Assembly (NCBI RefSeq): GCF_005222815.1
Contig: NZ_STGB01000001.1
Span: forward strand, 1,612,001 to 1,676,000
Length of the DNA: 64,000 nucleotides
Origin: Roseomonas sp. AR75
GTDB taxonomy: Bacteria > Pseudomonadota > Alphaproteobacteria > Acetobacterales > Acetobacteraceae
Direction of reading: 5' to 3'
Shown here: in pieces, positions 10,935 to 18,941 of the stretch
How positions within the stretch are numbered: the stretch's first letter is position 1
Layout of the letters: the number at the start of each line of letters is the position of its first letter
Program-made: the position numbers and the translations under genes
The notes under the pieces: generated by a model
What the model saw: only the letters and a program-made list of their open reading frames with translations
What the model was told of the DNA's origin: nothing
Database searches by the model: none

Positions 10935-12095
10935 TCAGAAGATCCGGTCCACGGGCGCGCCCAACGCCATCGCGCCGGCGTAGCGGGCTTGCGGGCCGGC
11001 CTGGAGCGGGTGGTAGCGGGCGCCCTGGATGTCGCGGAACAGGCGCTCCAGGCCCGCGGCGCGGTGGAAGCCGGCGCCGCCGGACAGTTCCAAGGCGAGT
11101 TCGACGGTGCGGATGGCGTGCTCCGTCACCAGCGCCTTGCCGGTCATCACGTCGTTGATGCTGTCGGCGCTTGGCGCGTTGCGCTCGGCGGCTTGCAGCA
11201 TCCAGTCATGGGCGAGGCGGGCGGCGCGCAAGGAGGTGTCCATGCGGCCTGCGAGGTGCAGCGTGTCCTCGGTGGGCGGGCGGCGCTTCGCGAGCGTCAC
11301 GGCCAGGTCGCGCGCGTGCTCGGCGACGCCGAGATAGACGGCGTAGACCAGCGGGAAGGCGATGGTCGCGATGATGTGGAACAGCGGGTGCCACTGCCCC
11401 GCCGGGCGCTTCAACGCGGCGCCGGCATCGGGGATGAACAGGCCCTCGATCGCGACGTCGTGCGAGCCGGTGCCGCGCATGCCGAGTGCGCGCCAGGTGT
11501 CCAGCACCTTCACCTCGGGCGCCTTCATGTTGACGGCGAAGTGCAGCACATGGTCGGCGCCGTCCTCGTGCAGCACGGCGCCCGTCATCATCAGGTCGCC
11601 GACCGGCGCGCCGGAGGAGAAAACCTTGCGGGCGGTGATGCGGTAGCCGCCCTCGACGCGCTCGGCCTTGCCGGAGCCGGGCAGCCAGTCGGAGCCGCCG
11701 GAGGAGAGCAGGATGATGCGCTCGGAGGCGATGCGCTTCAGCAGCGGCTCCATCGCCGCGAGCTTCTGGTGGCGCCAGCGCCAGGCCGGCACCGCCACCT
11801 GGTGGGTGTGCATCGAGAAGGCGAGCGCAGTGGAGGAACAGCCCTGCGCGAGGATGCGCAGCATCTCCGCCAGGTCCCGCACGCCGGCGCCGGCGCCGCC
11901 GAGTTCCGTGGGCACGCCGGCCTCGACCAGGCCGGCGGATTTCAGCAGCGTGTAGTTGTCGGCGACGAAGCGGTCCTGGGCGTCGGCCTCGGCGGCGCCG
12001 GCGGCCAGGTGCGGGACCAGGCGGCGGGCGCGCTCGGCGACCGGGCCTTCGGTCAGCACCGTCTCGGGCTGGGTGGGGGTGGCGATGACGTTCAT
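10935..12095 (-). CDS. Acyl-CoA dehydrogenase-like flavoenzyme
   Basis: 386 residues with the acyl-CoA dehydrogenase fold in order: an N-terminal helical domain (LLKSAGLVEAGVPTELGGAG near 50), a middle beta domain with the flavin-contact segment WRALGMRGTGSHDV, and a C-terminal helical domain ending ELSGGAGFHRAAGLERLFRDIQGARYHPL. The last part resembles the DszC/SfnB/hydroxylase-like branch, so it could be a flavin-dependent monooxygenase rather than a true dehydrogenase; the sequence alone does not decide. The start at 12095 (MNVIATP) follows a GGGAGCAG ribosome-binding site. It is divergent from an HxlR regulator, whose probable operator lies in the gap. Confidence 0.82.
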   Translation of the reverse strand: MNVIATPTQPETVLTEGPVAERARRLVPHLAAGAAEADAQDRFVADNYTLLKSAGLVEAGVPTELGGAGAGVRDLAEMLRILAQGCSSTALAFSMHTHQVAVPAWRWRHQKLAAMEPLLKRIASERIILLSSGGSDWLPGSGKAERVEGGYRITARKVFSSGAPVGDLMMTGAVLHEDGADHVLHFAVNMKAPEVKVLDTWRALGMRGTGSHDVAIEGLFIPDAGAALKRPAGQWHPLFHIIATIAFPLVYAVYLGVAEHARDLAVTLAKRRPPTEDTLHLAGRMDTSLRAARLAHDWMLQAAERNAPSADSINDVMTGKALVTEHAIRTVELALELSGGAGFHRAAGLERLFRDIQGARYHPLQAGPQARYAGAMALGAPVDRIF

Positions 12096-12157
12096 GTCGT
12101 TCTGCTCCCGTTCGTTGGTGGTGGGGGGAGCATCACGGATCGGTGGCGCGGCATTCC

Positions 12158-12174
12158 AGTTCAGGAAATGAACT
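12158..12174. promoter_or_regulatory. Inverted repeat, probable HxlR operator (site 1)
   Basis: AGTTCAGGAAATGAACT is a perfect inverted repeat (AGTTCA, five-base spacer, TGAACT) in the 134-bp divergent gap between the flavoenzyme and the HxlR regulator. The same half-sites with the same spacing recur directly after the regulator gene. HxlR-family dimers bind such palindromes. Assignment to this regulator is inferred from position and recurrence. Confidence 0.7.
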
Positions 12175-12229
12175 GCCACCCGACGGCCCTGCCCTGGTAG
12201 GATGGCTGCGTCCGAGCCGGAGACGACCC

Positions 12230-12934
12230 ATGCGGAACGTCGAGCAGGAGAAGGGCAGCTACGGGCAGTTCTGCCCGGTCGCGATGGCGGCGGAGATCCT
12301 GTGCTCGCGCTGGACGGTGCTGGTGCTGCGGGAACTGCTGGCCGGGTCCACCCGCTTCAACGAACTGCGGCGCGGGGTGCCGCGCATGTCCCCTGCCCTG
12401 CTGTCCAAGCGGCTGAAGGAGCTGGAGCAGGCGGGGGTGGTGGTGGCGGCGCCGGGTGCGCGCGGCGTGGCGGAATACCGCCTCTCGCCCGCTGGGGAGG
12501 AGCTGCGGCCCATCGTGTTCGGCATGGGCTTCTGGGGGCAGCGCTGGGTGGAGAGCCAGCTCTCGCTGAAGAACCTCGATCCGTCGCTGCTGATGTGGGA
12601 CATGCGGCGGAACCTGCGGACGGAGCCGCTGCCGCCGCGGCGCTGCACCATCGCCTTCCAGCTTTCCGACGTGCCGGAAAGCCGGCGCAACCACTGGCTC
12701 GTCGTGGAGGGTGGGGCGGTGGATCTGTGCTCGGTGGATCCGGGCTTCGAGGTGGACCTCTACGTGGTCGGCACGCTGCGCGCGCTGACGGCGATCTGGA
12801 TGGGGCTGACCACGGTGCAGCGGGAAGTGACGGCGAAGCAGCTGGAGCTGCTCGGCGATGCCGCGCTGGCGCGGAGCATCGAGCAGTGGCTGGGACTCAG
12901 CCCCTTCGCGGGGGAGGCGCGGAAGGTCGCGTAG
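12230..12934 (+). CDS. HxlR-family transcriptional regulator with C-terminal extension
   Basis: 234 residues. The N-terminal 110 residues are an HxlR winged helix: YGQFCPVAMAAEILCSRWTVLVLRELL, then RFNELRRGVPRMSPALLSKRLKELEQAG (recognition helix) and a wing ending AEYRLSPAGEEL. Single Cys residues (Cys14 and Cys24) lie near the N-terminus, where redox- or electrophile-sensing HxlR/HypR proteins carry them. The C-terminal 110 residues resemble the SCP2-like effector domain common in longer family members. The start at 12230 is placed at the first ATG giving the usual family N-terminus. It is divergent from the flavoenzyme and upstream of a truncated hemoglobin, with a matching palindrome on each side. 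Confidence 0.9.
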   Translation: MRNVEQEKGSYGQFCPVAMAAEILCSRWTVLVLRELLAGSTRFNELRRGVPRMSPALLSKRLKELEQAGVVVAAPGARGVAEYRLSPAGEELRPIVFGMGFWGQRWVESQLSLKNLDPSLLMWDMRRNLRTEPLPPRRCTIAFQLSDVPESRRNHWLVVEGGAVDLCSVDPGFEVDLYVVGTLRALTAIWMGLTTVQREVTAKQLELLGDAALARSIEQWLGLSPFAGEARKVA

Positions 12935-12949
12935 TTCAGATCCTGAACT
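12933..12949. promoter_or_regulatory. Inverted repeat, probable HxlR operator (site 2)
   Basis: AGTTCAGATCCTGAACT has the same AGTTCA-N5-TGAACT architecture as the site at 12158-12174. It overlaps the regulator's stop codon region and lies about 105 bases before the hemoglobin gene, so the hemoglobin may belong to the same regulon. Confidence 0.68.
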
Positions 12950-13054
12950 GGAGGCTGCCGCAAGCAGGCGCGCAGGCTTCGCATCGCGGGACCAGCATCG
13001 GCTCGCCCGCCCCGGCGGCATGGCCGGGGTGCGCCATGCGGTGAGGAGGCAGCA

Positions 13055-13429
13055 ATGAGCATGAACATGTATGAGCGGCTGGGCGGCGCGCCGGGCATCG
13101 GCCGCCTGGTGGACGACATCGTCGAGGCGCACATGGCCAATCCGCTCATCCAGGCGCGCTTCCTGCCCTATCGCGAGCAGCCGGAGCGCCTGGCGGCGGT
13201 GAAGCGCCATCTGCGCGATTTCCTCGGCATGGGCAGCGGCGGGCCGGAGCAGTACGACGGCAAGGGCATGGTCGGCGCGCATCGCGGGATGAACATCGGG
13301 GCCGACGAGTACATGGCCGCGATGGACGACATCCTGGGCGTGCTGGCGAAGCACGGGGTGGACGACCAGACGCAAAAGGACGTGCTGGCGATCGCCTATT
13401 CGCTGAAGGGGGAGATCCTGCGGGTCTGA
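13055..13429 (+). CDS. Truncated hemoglobin (2-on-2 globin)
   Basis: 124 residues, the length of group I truncated hemoglobins. MYERLGGAPGIGRLVDDIV begins the fold, FLPYREQPERLAAVKRHLRDFL follows, and GAHRGMNIGADEYM holds the proximal heme-binding His (F8). Such proteins bind O2 or NO and can carry out NO detoxification or redox chemistry. GAGGAGG lies about 8 bases before the ATG. Placement after an HxlR regulator with a matching palindrome suggests coordinated expression with the divergent flavoenzyme. Confidence 0.9.
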   Translation: MSMNMYERLGGAPGIGRLVDDIVEAHMANPLIQARFLPYREQPERLAAVKRHLRDFLGMGSGGPEQYDGKGMVGAHRGMNIGADEYMAAMDDILGVLAKHGVDDQTQKDVLAIAYSLKGEILRV

Positions 13430-13445
13430 CGGCTCAGGGGCCGTC
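13428..13445. terminator. Hairpin between convergent hemoglobin and small ORF
   Basis: GACGGC and GCCGTC form a 6-bp stem around a six-base loop, followed by TTCCT. It overlaps the hemoglobin stop codon and the end of the convergent small gene. Compact bidirectional terminator, moderate support. Confidence 0.45.
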
Positions 13446-13616
13446 TTCCTCGATCTGCCAGCCCTGGGCGAGGTAGCGCGCGAGGATCTCGGCGTGGCGG
13501 TCCTCGGGATGGGATTCGAGCAGCTCGTCCTCGCCGTCCAGCACCTCGGTGCCGGCTTCGGTGGTGACGATGACGATGGTCGCCATCTCGCCTTTCATCA
13601 GGACGGTTTCGCGCAT
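13434..13616 (-). CDS. Small acidic protein of unknown function
   Basis: About 60 residues. The sequence is MRETVLMKGEMATIVIVT followed by an acidic, helical tail (DGEDELLESHPEDRHAEILARYLAQGWQIEE). I do not recognise the family. Several in-frame ATG codons (13628, 13616, 13598, 13586) could be the start; 13616 is a compromise, and 13586 would leave a 50-residue protein. The gene follows the DEAD-box helicase on the same strand across a strong hairpin, so it may be transcribed separately. Codon usage fits the genome, which supports a real gene. Confidence 0.5.
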   Translation of the reverse strand: MRETVLMKGEMATIVIVTTEAGTEVLDGEDELLESHPEDRHAEILARYLAQGWQIEEDGP

Positions 13617-13654
13617 GGTGGGCTGCATGGGTTGAGGTTGTCGTGCCCCCCTAG

Positions 13655-13679
13655 CCCTCCCCCGTGGAACGGGGGAGGG
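13655..13679. terminator. Strong GC-rich hairpin after the DEAD-box helicase gene
   Basis: A perfect 11-bp stem, CCCTCCCCCGT with ACGGGGGAGGG, and a GGA loop, 15 bases beyond the helicase stop on its downstream side. It resembles the genome's CCCTCTCCC-type palindromes and probably ends helicase transcription. Confidence 0.6.
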
Positions 13680-13693
13680 AACGGGCTGGTGCT

Positions 13694-15094
13694 TCAGTGG
13701 CCGCGGCGGAGGAAGGCGGGGGCGTTGCCACCGTCGCGGAAGTCGGCGTCGCGCCACGCCCGGTCCTTGCGCTCCGGCTGGGCGGCGGCCGCGGCGGGGC
13801 GGCGCTGCGGGGCGTCACCGCCACGTCCCTGCGGCTTCGGCGCATGCGCGTCGCGGCGCTGGCCCTGCTGCGGGCGGCGCTGCTGCTGCTGCTGCGGGCG
13901 GCCGCGGCCGCCGCCGGCAGGCTTCACCGCGTCGGGGCGGCCGGCGGTGCGGTGCATCGGCTGGCTGACATCCTGGCGGCGATCCTCGCGCGGGATCTCC
14001 TGGCGGATCAGCTTCTCCACCTGCCACAGCTTCTCGCGCTCGTCCGGGCTGCACAGGGCGATGGCGATGCCCGTGGCGCCGGCGCGCGCGGTGCGGCCGA
14101 TGCGGTGGACATAGGCTTCCGCGGTGTCGGGCATGTCGTGCTGGATCACATGCGTCACGCCGTCCACGTCGATGCCGCGCGCGGCGATGTCGGTGGCGAC
14201 GAGCACGGGCGCGCGCCCCGTGCGGAACTCGGCCAGCGCGCGCTCGCGCTGCGGCTGGCTCTTGTTGCCATGGATGGCGTTGGCCTGGATGCCGTCGGCG
14301 GCCAGGTTCTTCACCACCTTGTCGGCGCCGTGCTTGGTGCGGGCGAAGACCAGGGCGCGGCCGACGCCCTCGGCGCGCAGCAGGCCGGCCAGGACGCCGC
14401 GCTTGCCGGAATTCTCCACGAAGATCAGCTTCTGCTCGACCTTCTCGGCGGTGGTGGCGACGGGCGTCACCTCCACGCGGAGCGGGTCCTTCAGGATCTC
14501 GCCGGCGAGCTTGGCCACCTCGGCGGGCATGGTGGCGGAGAAGAACATGGTCTGCCGCGGCTTCGGCAGCAGCGGCAGGATGCGCCGGATGGCGGGCCAG
14601 AAGCCCTTGTCGAGCATCTGGTCGGCCTCATCCAGCACCAGCGCCTCGACGCGGTCGAGCCGCGCGGTGCCCTGGTCGAGATGGTCCTGCAGGCGGCCCG
14701 GCGTCGCGACGAGGATGTCCACGCCGCGCGCCAGCGCCGTGCGCTGCGGGCCGTAGCCGACGCCGCCGAACACCACCGCGACCGAGAGGCCGAGATGGCG
14801 GCCATAGGCCTTCAGGCTGTCGGCGATCTGGCTGGCCAGTTCGCGCGTGGGGGAGAGGATCAGCGCGCGGCAGCCACCGCGCGGCGGGCGGGCGCCGCCC
14901 TGGGACAGGCGATGCAGCAGCGGCAGGCCGAAGGCGGCCGTCTTGCCGGTGCCGGTCTGGGCGATGCCCAGCAGGTCGCGGCCCTCGAGCGCCGCCGGGA
15001 TGGATTGCGCCTGGATGGGGGTGGGGGTGGTGTAGCCCTCCTCGGCGAGAGCCTGGAGGATGCGGCCATCGAGGCCGATCGTGTCGAAGGACAT
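13694..15094 (-). CDS. RhlE-type DEAD-box ATP-dependent RNA helicase
   Basis: 466 residues. Motifs are in order: Q motif (TPTPIQAQSIP, about 24-33), Walker A AQTGTGKT (45-52), PTRELASQ, VLDEADQML (DEAD box), FSATMP (motif III), then in the second RecA domain ALVFARTKHGAD, DIAARGIDVDGV and HRIGRTARAG. The last 90 residues are an Arg/Gln/Pro-rich tail with QQQQQ runs and GGRGR, typical of RhlE-like proteins that bind RNA nonspecifically. The start MSFDTIGL at 15094 begins right before the Q motif; the open frame upstream has no helicase character. Likely involved in ribosome assembly or RNA decay in the cytosol. Confidence 0.93.
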   Translation of the reverse strand: MSFDTIGLDGRILQALAEEGYTTPTPIQAQSIPAALEGRDLLGIAQTGTGKTAAFGLPLLHRLSQGGARPPRGGCRALILSPTRELASQIADSLKAYGRHLGLSVAVVFGGVGYGPQRTALARGVDILVATPGRLQDHLDQGTARLDRVEALVLDEADQMLDKGFWPAIRRILPLLPKPRQTMFFSATMPAEVAKLAGEILKDPLRVEVTPVATTAEKVEQKLIFVENSGKRGVLAGLLRAEGVGRALVFARTKHGADKVVKNLAADGIQANAIHGNKSQPQRERALAEFRTGRAPVLVATDIAARGIDVDGVTHVIQHDMPDTAEAYVHRIGRTARAGATGIAIALCSPDEREKLWQVEKLIRQEIPREDRRQDVSQPMHRTAGRPDAVKPAGGGRGRPQQQQQRRPQQGQRRDAHAPKPQGRGGDAPQRRPAAAAAQPERKDRAWRDADFRDGGNAPAFLRRGH

Positions 15095-15379
15095 GGAGTG
15101 AAATCGAATCCGCTCATGCCGCCGCGCGTCGCATGCGGGCGGTGGGTGCGGTGCGCCCCGCGTGCTGCGAGCGCGCCAGAAGGAATGTCGAAGCCGGCTT
15201 CGGCAAAAGGCGGAAGCCCTGGACTGGTGCGCCCTGGCCCGGACCCGCTGATGGGCCCGATCACGCAACCGGACGCGGCGGGATGTCCCCGCTGACCCAA
15301 CCTAGATAGGGCAGGATGGGTGACGGAACAAGGGAAAACGGGTGACGGATGTAGGGCGATTGCGCGGGAGGGTTCTTCG

Positions 15380-15655
15380 TCACCCCGTCGGGCGGCGGTG
15401 GAAGCCGGGTTCCTCGGGCGGTTCGGCCAGGCGTTCCTCGATGCGGTCCACGCGGGCCAGCGCCGGGCCGCGGCGGCAGGCCGTCAGCAGGGTGCGCACC
15501 GCGCCTTCCTCGCCGGCCACCAGCGCCTGCACGCTGCCATCCGGGCGATTCCGCACCCAGCCATGCAGGCCGAGCCGGTTCGCCTCGCGGATCAGCCAGT
15601 CGCGGTAGCCGACGCCCTGCACCCGCCCCTCGATGCGGAGCAGGCGCGCGGGCAT
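15380..15655 (-). CDS. acyP: Acylphosphatase
   Basis: 91 residues, normal size for a small acylphosphatase that hydrolyses carboxyl-phosphate anhydrides. The GRVQGVGYRDWL segment (about 10-21) supplies the catalytic Arg, and GWVRNRPDGSVQA (about 32-44) the catalytic Asn. Tyr replaces the usual Phe before the catalytic Arg, a conservative change. The start overlaps the stop of the upstream ATP12 gene by one base (TGATG), so the two are translationally coupled. Confidence 0.93.
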   Translation of the reverse strand: MPARLLRIEGRVQGVGYRDWLIREANRLGLHGWVRNRPDGSVQALVAGEEGAVRTLLTACRRGPALARVDRIEERLAEPPEEPGFHRRPTG

Positions 15656-16362
15656 CAGGCGCGGGCCAGGGCGATCAGCCGGGCGGCCAGGGAGACCTCG
15701 GACGCCATGCGGGTGCGGCGCGCCTCGGCCTCGGTGTCCAGGCCCCAGAACTCCTCCTGGAAGCGCTCATCGAGCGTCGCGAGGTCATGCGCGGCGTTGG
15801 CGTCCAGGCGGCCGGTGGCCAGCGCCAGGCCTAGCACCAGCGAGCCCAGCGCGGGCACGGCGACGCCGAGGGCGGCGATCTCCACGGGCGGGAGCGCCTC
15901 GATCGCACGCCGCAGGGCGGCCAGCGCCTGCGCATCCTGCGCCACCGGCATGACGCCGGCGGTGACGCGCAGCGGCGCGTCGAGCGTCAGCGTCGCCCAG
16001 TCCAGCAGCGGGTCCCATTCGGCCGCCTGACGGTCGGCCAGGCGAGGGTCCTCGGCGCGGTAGCAGAGCAGATCCGTCTCGCCGTAGCGCGCCAGCGCGG
16101 TGACGGTCGGCGCGGGGTCGGGCGCGATGCGCTCCTCGGCGGTGCCGACGAGGCGCGTGAGCGGAACCTCCTCCGGCGTGAAGGGGCTGTCCTTCGCTCC
16201 GCCGGCAGCGGCATTCCATTCGGCGGCGATCGCCTCGGCCAGCGGGCGCGAGGCGACGCGCAGCGGCGTGCCGCCGGGCAGGCGGACCGGCCGCGAATCG
16301 AGCGCCACGGCGAAGCGCCCCTCGGATTCGGCGACGGAGGCCGCGTCCCAGAAGCGCTTCAT
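15655..16362 (-). CDS. ATP12 family F1-ATPase assembly chaperone
   Basis: 235 residues. KRFWDAASVAE near the start, VRLPGGTPLRV, EWNAA, PLTRLVGTAEERI and the segment TDLLCYRAEDPRLADRQAAEWDPLL are characteristic of the ATP12 family, which in mitochondria and alphaproteobacteria helps assemble the F1 alpha subunit. The C-terminal half (LGSLVLGLALATGRLDANAAHDLATLDERFQEEFWG) is the conserved helical region. It is cytosolic and coupled to acyP by a one-base overlap. No ATP synthase genes are visible in the window. Confidence 0.9.
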   Translation of the reverse strand: MKRFWDAASVAESEGRFAVALDSRPVRLPGGTPLRVASRPLAEAIAAEWNAAAGGAKDSPFTPEEVPLTRLVGTAEERIAPDPAPTVTALARYGETDLLCYRAEDPRLADRQAAEWDPLLDWATLTLDAPLRVTAGVMPVAQDAQALAALRRAIEALPPVEIAALGVAVPALGSLVLGLALATGRLDANAAHDLATLDERFQEEFWGLDTEAEARRTRMASEVSLAARLIALARA

Positions 16363-16372
16363 CGCGGCTCCG

Positions 16373-16912
16373 TCAGCGGCGCGCGGCCGAGCGGGTGTTC
16401 GCGGCCTGCCGGGCGGCGGGGCGCGCCGGCGCCGAGCTGGTCGTGCAGGTCGGCGTGGAGAGCGGGTTCAGCACGTTGCGCTCGACCGAGATCATCGCCA
16501 GTTCCTCGACGTTGCGGGCGCTCAGCGCAACCTGGAACAGCGGCGTGACCAGCGGGCAGAAATGCGAGCCGGCGCGGATGCCGTCCTGCGACTGCGCGTT
16601 GGCGAGCTGCGTGATGAAGCCGTCCGTCTCGCGGGCGCTGTTGCGGCCGGCGGTGCGGCGGTAATGGCTCTCGACGCCGCGATAGGAGGCGGCGAGGTCG
16701 CCCTGGAACTTGCGGACGAAGGCGTTGTAGTCGTTGTCACGATTGCAGGCGAGCGCGGCCACCATGAGCTGGCTCTGCAGCGCACGCACCTCGAAGGCGG
16801 TGCGCTCGGCGCTTTGCAGGCAGCTCTGGGCGATGGCGGGCCCGGCGACAACGGCGGCAAGGCCACCGAGCAGGAAGCGGAAGCTGGTCACGCGGCGAAT
16901 TCCCTGGCGCAT
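16373..16912 (-). CDS. Secreted protein of unknown function
   Basis: 179 residues. MRQGIRRVTSFRFLLGGLAAVVAGPAIAQS is a clear Sec signal peptide ending in an AxA-like site. The mature part is helical, with the phrases QSCLQSAERTAFEVRALQSQLMVAALACNRDNDYNAFVRKF and HFCPLVTPLFQ. The four Cys residues (two near the N-terminus, one in HFCP, one in the C-terminal STPTCT) could form two disulfides in the periplasm. I do not recognise the family. The start at 16912 is the ATG that opens the signal peptide; the longer frame upstream is Arg/Pro-rich and not credible. Confidence 0.75.
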   Translation of the reverse strand: MRQGIRRVTSFRFLLGGLAAVVAGPAIAQSCLQSAERTAFEVRALQSQLMVAALACNRDNDYNAFVRKFQGDLAASYRGVESHYRRTAGRNSARETDGFITQLANAQSQDGIRAGSHFCPLVTPLFQVALSARNVEELAMISVERNVLNPLSTPTCTTSSAPARPAARQAANTRSAARR

Positions 16913-17117
16913 GGGCGATGGTCTCCCCTGTGGCGCGCCTGCGCCCGGCCCCCCGGCCGGACACCCGGGCCCCCCGGCCCCGCGGCGTCGCACAATGGTC
17001 CAATGCCTACTCCAGCCGGAGCGCCAGTGCGAGAGTCTTCTGGCGCATCCGCGCCGCTGGACCGCGGAGTTGATCGCCGCGTCCCGCCGTGCGGGCCGGC
17101 AGGACACGGCGCGGGGA

Positions 17118-17195
17118 TCAGAACACCCCGAACAGATACAGCAGGATGATGATCGGGATGGGGATGCCGATCAGCCACAGAAGAATGCCGCGCAT
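17118..17195 (-). CDS. 25-residue single-helix membrane peptide
   Basis: MRGILLWLIGIPIPIIILLYLFGVF is almost entirely one hydrophobic helix with a Pro-kinked IGIPIPIII centre and a positively charged N-terminus. GGAG lies 7 bases before the ATG at 17195, which supports translation. It lies between the COQ9 gene and the secreted protein gene, all on the same strand. Small membrane peptides of this type often modulate transporters or membrane enzymes; no function can be assigned here. Confidence 0.6.
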   Translation of the reverse strand: MRGILLWLIGIPIPIIILLYLFGVF

Positions 17196-17233
17196 GGGTC
17201 GCTCCGGTTTCGTTGCCCCGGAGCAACGCGCGA

Positions 17234-17836
17234 TCACGCGGCCCGTTTCGTCGTGCCCCGCCTGGCTCCGCGCGGGCGCATGAGGCGCGCGAGATCCTTG
17301 AGACGGCGGTGCAGGAAGGCGCGGGTGGCCGGAAAGCCGGGCTCGTCGTCCTGCAGCCAGAAGGCCAGCGTCGCGCCATAGACCCCGGCCAGCGTGGCGC
17401 GACGCGTGTACCAGGACAGGTCGGCCGAGGTGTCGCCGGCCGCGGCCCACATCGAATCGGCACTGCGCGCCACCGTGCGCAGCGCGGAAGGGACATTCCA
17501 GGGCAGCGACTGCAATGCCAGGGCGCGGCGCACCGCTTCCTTGTGCGGCTCGGCCCGTTCCAGGCGCAGTTCGATCACGCGACGGATGCGATCGGGGATG
17601 CGCAGCGCCGTGAGGTCCTCCTCTGCGGCCGCCGCCTCCATCTCGCGATCCGTGAGGTCGAGCCAGGCCTCGATCGCCTCGACCGGGCCGCCGGGGAACA
17701 GCCAGTCCAGTTCCATCGGGTCGCGCCCGGCCTCCCGCAGACCTGCCCGCAGCGCCGCGCGGGTCCAGCCCAGCGCGGGCACATGCGGCAGAGCGGCGCG
17801 GATGGCGGAGTCGCGCTCCTCGCTGCGCTCGATCAT
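17234..17836 (-). CDS. COQ9 family protein
   Basis: 200 residues. The N-terminal AIRAALPHVPALGWTRAALRAG matches the TetR-like start of COQ9 proteins, and WLDLTDREMEAAAAEEDLTALRIPDRIRRVIELRLE and the C-terminal SADSMWAAAGDTSADLSWYTRRATLAGVYGATLAFWLQDD carry the conserved COQ9 motif with its lipid-binding helix. COQ9 supports ubiquinone synthesis by presenting lipid intermediates to hydroxylases. Its start overlaps the def stop by 4 bases (ATGA), so expression is tied to peptide deformylase. Confidence 0.92.
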   Translation of the reverse strand: MIERSEERDSAIRAALPHVPALGWTRAALRAGLREAGRDPMELDWLFPGGPVEAIEAWLDLTDREMEAAAAEEDLTALRIPDRIRRVIELRLERAEPHKEAVRRALALQSLPWNVPSALRTVARSADSMWAAAGDTSADLSWYTRRATLAGVYGATLAFWLQDDEPGFPATRAFLHRRLKDLARLMRPRGARRGTTKRAA

Positions 17837-18369
17837 GGCTTGTCTCCCTCGGCGTCGCCGCCCGCTTCGGCGGTCTTCGCCGCGGCGCGCGCCAGTTCGT
17901 CGGTGAAGCCGAACAGCGTGAAGTCGGTCATGCGCATCGGATAGAGCAGGCCGTCGAGATGGTCGTATTCGTGCTGGATCACCCGCGCCGTGAGGCCGGC
18001 CGCCTCGCCCTCCACCGGCTTGCCCGCGATGTCGAGGCCGCGGAAGCGGATGCGGGACGCCCGGGGGACGGAGCCGCGCAGGCCGGGGATGGAGAGGCAG
18101 CCCTCCCAGCCCGATTCGGTCTCCTCGCCCACCGCCTCGATCTCGGGATTGATCAGGGCGATGACGTTGCCGGCGCCGCCGCGCCAGACGAAAAGCCGCA
18201 GCGGCACATGCACCTGCGGCGCGGCCAGGCCGATGCCGCCGGCATCCTCCATCGTCTCGGCCATGTCCGCGACCAGGCGGCGGATCTCGGGGTGCGTGGG
18301 GTCCTCGACCGGGTCGGCCCGGCGCAGCAGGACGGGATGGCCCATGCGGGCGATCTTGAGGATGGCCAT
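17833..18369 (-). CDS. def: Peptide deformylase
   Basis: 178 residues, normal length. The three catalytic motifs are intact: GIGLAAPQ (45-52), EGCLSIPG (89-96; zinc ligand Cys91) and QHEYDHLDG (132-140; zinc ligands His133 and His137, catalytic Glu134). It removes the N-formyl group from nascent proteins. It is divergent from rpsU across a 193-bp gap and overlaps the following COQ9 gene by 4 bases. The start at 18369 gives the standard MAILKIARMGHP N-terminus. Confidence 0.96.
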   Translation of the reverse strand: MAILKIARMGHPVLLRRADPVEDPTHPEIRRLVADMAETMEDAGGIGLAAPQVHVPLRLFVWRGGAGNVIALINPEIEAVGEETESGWEGCLSIPGLRGSVPRASRIRFRGLDIAGKPVEGEAAGLTARVIQHEYDHLDGLLYPMRMTDFTLFGFTDELARAAAKTAEAGGDAEGDKP

Positions 18370-18562
18370 CTGGCGAGGTCCGGCGTTGAGGCCCCATGAA
18401 GGTAATGCGCGGGGCGGGCTTCGGGAGGGCCTTCCGTCCCGCGCCGGACACGTGCTAAGGAGCGCGCCTGTTTTGGCGGGGGGCGCCGGGACGATTCCCG
18501 GAGCCGACCCCGCCTTCGTGCATCCATCCATTCGTTAACACCACACCAGGAGGTTGAGCCGC

Positions 18563-18766
18563 GTGCAGGTCGTCGTTCGCGACAACAACATCGACCAGGC
18601 CCTGAAGGCGCTGAAGAAGAAGCTGCAGCGTGAGGGCGTGTTCCGTGAGATGAAGCTCCGTCGTCACTACGAGAAGCCGTCCGAGCGCCGCGCCCGCGAG
18701 GCCGCCGAGGCCGTTCGCCGCGCCCGCAAGGTCGAGCGCAAGCGCCTGGAGCGCGAGGGCTTCTGA
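18563..18766 (+). CDS. rpsU: 30S ribosomal protein S21
   Basis: 67 residues. The sequence [20 protein letters not shown] with the basic tail [16 protein letters not shown] is a typical alphaproteobacterial bS21. A GTG start at 18563 is chosen: AGGAGG at 18548-18553 then lies 9 bases upstream, whereas the in-frame TTG at 18554 would directly abut the ribosome-binding site. The product binds the 30S platform near the anti-Shine-Dalgarno region. It is transcribed divergently from def. Confidence 0.96.
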   Translation: MQVVVRDNNIDQALKALKKKLQREGVFREMKLRRHYEKPSERRAREAAEAVRRARKVERKRLEREGF

Positions 18767-18941
18767 GGGTCGCCTGGCCCTCCGGGCCGGGACATGCAGG
18801 ATCGTGACCGGCATCGCGCCAGGTGGAATGCTCCGCCGGGCGCTTTCGCTGCGTACGGTGTCCTGACCGAACTCAGGGCGCGAGGCGCTTGCCCCCTGCC
18901 CCGCCCCATTGTGTGATCCGCGCGGCAGCGGAGGATCGGCG

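Noticed and set aside
18554..18562. TTG at 18554 as the rpsU start
   Set aside because: It would directly abut the AGGAGG sequence; GTG 18563 has normal spacing and the standard S21 N-terminus.
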